Assembly (NCBI GenBank): GCA_023807065.1
Contig: JAJJLU010004082.1
Coordinates: 1 to 19,156, forward strand
Source: Isotricha intestinalis
Taxonomy: Eukaryota; Ciliophora; Litostomatea; Vestibuliferida; Isotrichidae
DNA length: 19,156 nt
Direction: 5' to 3'
Both the position numbers and the translations under genes were made by a program. Position 1 is the first letter of the stretch. Each line of letters starts with the position of its first letter. Under the pieces are notes generated by a model. The model saw only the letters and a program-made list of their open reading frames with translations. It searched no databases and was not told where the DNA came from. Shown piece after piece: positions 16,180 to 19,156 of this stretch.

Positions 16180-19156
16180 AAAGATTTTTTTATTGTTATT
16201 AAGGTATAGGTAAATAAAAATAATGTGTACTTAATTTAGTTTTTTTTATTCTCTTTTTTAATTGTATAAAATGTTAATTTAAATTGTACATAGGTAATTA
16301 TTTATTTATTCTCTTGTGTTTTTATTAAGAAGATCATTTTTATTTGTAATCTATTTTTAAAAGATAATTATTGATGATAATAAGAAATATTTGAAAATGT
16401 TTATATGGTAAAATGTTATAAATCCTATCCTTTATTTATTAAAATAAAAATGATTTTTTTTTAAGTATAAAATATTTATAAATATAAATTTAAAAAATTA
16501 TATAAATATAAATCATAAATATCATTAATAGAATAACCAGAATTTAATTCTTTTGAATTATGAATTATCATTTTCAGTTTAAAATTTATATTTTAAATTC
16601 TCATTATCTTTTGAAAAAAATAATTCTTAATGATTCCATGATAATTTTTTAATTAAAAATTCCAATTTTAAAATTCTTTTTAATTGAATAAACTAATCTT
16701 GGAACATAAAATATTCTTAAAAAAAATTTGTTTCTGAATGAAGAGTAAAGAAAGAAATTAATAAATTGTTTTTCTTTTCATTTACATAATTATGAAATAT
16801 TGAATTAACATTATTTAAATCTAGGATATCAACATTTAAAATAAATGATTATTTCCTTTTTGGACTTATTATATTTTGGTACATTCATTATAAAATCCAA
16901 GAAAATTTAAAATTATTTTAAAATTATAAGTAACAAATCACTTTCCAGAATGTGATTGCCCATTCAATAAAATATATAAGACTTTAAAAAGTCCAAAAAA
17001 TCCAATTTTAAACCATTTTTAATATTCAAATAATTCATTTTTCATTGATTTAATTCAATTGTGATTAGTTTATTTTTTCAAATTTTACATACTTAAATAA
17101 TTGGGTTGAAGATCACTATATAATCGTTATAATTTCTGTTTTAAGTATTCTATGAACTCTCTTGAATAAATAATTTTTTATTGATTCAGATTTCTTATTC
17201 TTTTATTTTTTATCAATAGAAAAAAAAGTAATTTTTAAATTCTTTTCCTTAAAATCTTTCTAATATATTTGAAAATTTCTTTTTACAATAAATAATCAAA
17301 AAGATTTATTTTTTATATGAAAAGAGTTAAATGTTCCAACTTTGATTTTATAAATTTAATAATTTATCAATAATATATAGTGTCTATTAAGAAACGAAAT
17401 TTGAAATATATAGTTATCATCAATGAATAAATAAATTTTTTCAAGTATTTTTTTGAAGATTATTTTACTTATCCTATTTTTTTATTGATAAAAATTATTT
17501 ATTTCTTTTATGAATTCATCAGTAAAAAAATGGAAATAATTATGAAAAATTATTTCAATTTTTTTCAAATAATTACTCTTTTTCACTTATATCTAATTTA
17601 TTATTAATTAAAATATTTAAAAATTAAAGATAATGATTTTCAAGTGTTAGAAATATTATTTCATAATAACTGAATATGTATATTTAATATAAAAAGATTA
17701 CTTTTTTTATATTAAAATATTTCAAATGAGTTTTTTCATAATGAAAATTCTTATTTTTGAATATGTCAGTCAAAAGAAAAACTCAAAACAATTTTATCAT
17801 ATTCATAATTTTTCTTTAAATTACCTCTTGAGAATTTAAAAAAGAAAAGGATTAAAAATTTAAAATAAATTACATTCTTTTTCTTAGTATTTTAAAGAAG
17901 AATTGTCCCGTTAAAAGATAATAAAATTCAAAGAGAATTAAAATAAGATAATAAAAATCTAATATTCTTTTACTTTTTTTTGAATAATATTTCCCTTTTA
18001 CTAATTATATATTTGTTGCATTTTTTTCAAAAGTTTTATTTAATTGTATTATGATTATTATTATTGTGTTTTTGAGAGAAATTCAAAATTTTAGACATTA
18101 AAATAAAAAAATAAAAATTTTTGAAGAGATGCAATAAAATAATGTTTCTTTTAGTAACTAAATTATCTTTTTAATTTTATATTAAAAATTTTATTAAATT
18201 AATGCATTTATATGAAATATTTATTATTTTTTAAATATTTGGAATTGCAGAAATATATTTAAATATAAATATTCTTATCTCAAAAGAAATCCTAGTCTCT
18301 TATCATGAACCTAAAGGACTTTCTTACGATAATTCGAAAGTTATAGTTATACCAATAATTTTAATTTTTAAATTTTTCTTTTTCATTATAAGAATTAGTT
18401 TAATATTTTAATATTTTATTTATTTGAAAAATATTAACTAATTTTATGGAAGATTAGGGTATTTATGAAAAAAAAAAATTAATTTCAATTAATTTTTTCG
18501 ATTCTTTTAACAGAATTTAAAAAATAATGGTATTAATTAAAATAAAATTATATTAAAATGTAGAAAAAAGGAATTATTCAGATTAATAAATCTATATTTA
18601 TTAAATTTCCAAGATAAAAAATAGTCAAAAAGGTATCTTTTTGGATATTAAAATAATTTTGTCATCAATAATATTTTTATTTAATTAATTCTCAAATTTT
18701 TTTATTTCATCAATAATAATTTAATATTTTTATTAATTTTTTTAAATTATAATAATCTTTTATTAATTTTATGAATTAACAAATAAACTTTTTTACTTTT
18801 TAATTACTATTATTTTAATCATAAAATTTTTTTAAATTTTTACTTAATTTTCATATCTTTCCTTAAATGAAATGACTTAATATTTTCTTTAAAATTCTTA
18901 TTTTAAAAGATTTTATAATTTTCTCAAATTCATTTTTTTTTAAATATATTTTTATCATTTCTAAAATTTCTTCAAAAACAGAAACAATTATAAAAAATGA
19001 ATAAAGAAAAAATAATTTAAGTATATCATATATATTGTATTAATAACATACTTTAAACTTTACAAAAAAAGTGATATAATTTAATAATAAATTAAATATT
19101 TTTTGATGAATCATAATAGATATTATTTCATAGGAATTAAAAAACTAAAGAATGAA
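16180..19156. other. Gene-poor, extremely A+T-rich region
   Basis: Almost 3 kb with no intact gene on either strand. Composition is close to pure A/T with T- and A-runs. Frames read through it hit stops at about the one-in-ten rate expected by chance at this composition. No tRNA, rRNA, inverted terminal repeats or tandem arrays were recognised. The only patch of more complex sequence is around 18285-18345, listed separately. Confidence 0.6.
18235..18411 (+). pseudogene. Possible coding relic in a locally more complex patch
   Basis: An open frame of 58 codons lies between TAA codons (18232-18234 and 18409-18411) without any ATG. Its middle (FGIAEIYLN, ILVSYHEPKGLSYDNSKVIV) has varied residues and sits on less A/T-biased DNA (CCTAGTCTC, CTTACGATAATTCG), unlike its surroundings. 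It could be an old exon, a mobile-element fragment or a non-coding RNA. No family is recognised and a chance frame of this length is possible. Confidence 0.2.

Noticed and set aside
16528..16842. Minus-strand frame that becomes a long protein if TAA and TAG are read as glutamine.
   Set aside because: Seven TAA/TAG codons in about 105 codons is close to random expectation, with only TGA as stop long frames are common in such A/T-rich DNA, and the intact genes use TAA/TAG as stops.
16870..17240. Minus-strand frame containing GQSHSGK (16941-16961), resembling a P-loop such as that of myosin.
   Set aside because: The surrounding frame has about ten stops in 120 codons, the chance rate here, nothing after the motif matches myosin, and the overlapping frame looks equally protein-like.

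Overview
The window is a very A+T-rich stretch (by eye well over 80%, higher still between genes) of a microbial eukaryote's nuclear genome. Eukaryotic content is clear: a Tctex-type dynein light chain, a COP9-signalosome-like PCI protein, a P5-type ATPase, a B-box protein, a MYB/SANT protein, one tiny intron and a decayed RNF213-like AAA gene. Intact genes end in TAA (once TAG), glutamine is CAA/CAG and tryptophan TGG, so I see no UAR-to-glutamine reassignment. The MYB repeat ending in KNHFYS, the B-box layout, the small secreted Cys protein and a 33-bp intron recall ciliates. The standard stops and roomy intergenic DNA leave the lineage open (a ciliate with a standard code, another protist, or an anaerobic fungus).

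Layout. 2-1453 (+): 3' part of a gene whose N-terminal side is an array of 15-bp repeats (E-D-N-L-K) running in frame into a cysteine-pair-rich C-terminus. 1633-2091 (+): small secreted four-cysteine protein. 2092-3443: intergenic, with one possible coding relic on the minus strand. 3444-7361 (-): large P5-type ATPase, divergent from the CSN1-like gene at 7450-8766 (+) across only 88 bp. 8908-10332 (+): acidic coiled-coil protein whose first exon appears to be just the ATG, followed by a 33-bp intron. 10841-12688 (+): pseudogene of an RNF213-like AAA protein, with a readable first AAA module followed by frameshifted pieces. 12898-13194 (-): small membrane-anchor ORF that looks like a frameshifted remnant. 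13460-13804 (-): Tctex dynein light chain, divergent across 106 bp from a ubiquitin-like/B-box/coiled-coil gene at 13911-15263 (+). 15505-16179 (+): MYB/SANT protein. 16180-19156: gene-poor, extremely A+T-rich DNA with one short possible relic.

The genes are unrelated housekeeping, cytoskeletal and regulatory functions, as is usual in a eukaryotic genome; I see no operon-like logic. The notable features are the fresh in-frame repeat array, the ATG-only first exon, the altered signature motifs in the P5 ATPase, and the decaying RNF213-like locus beside intact genes. I did not find a convincing new multi-gene system.
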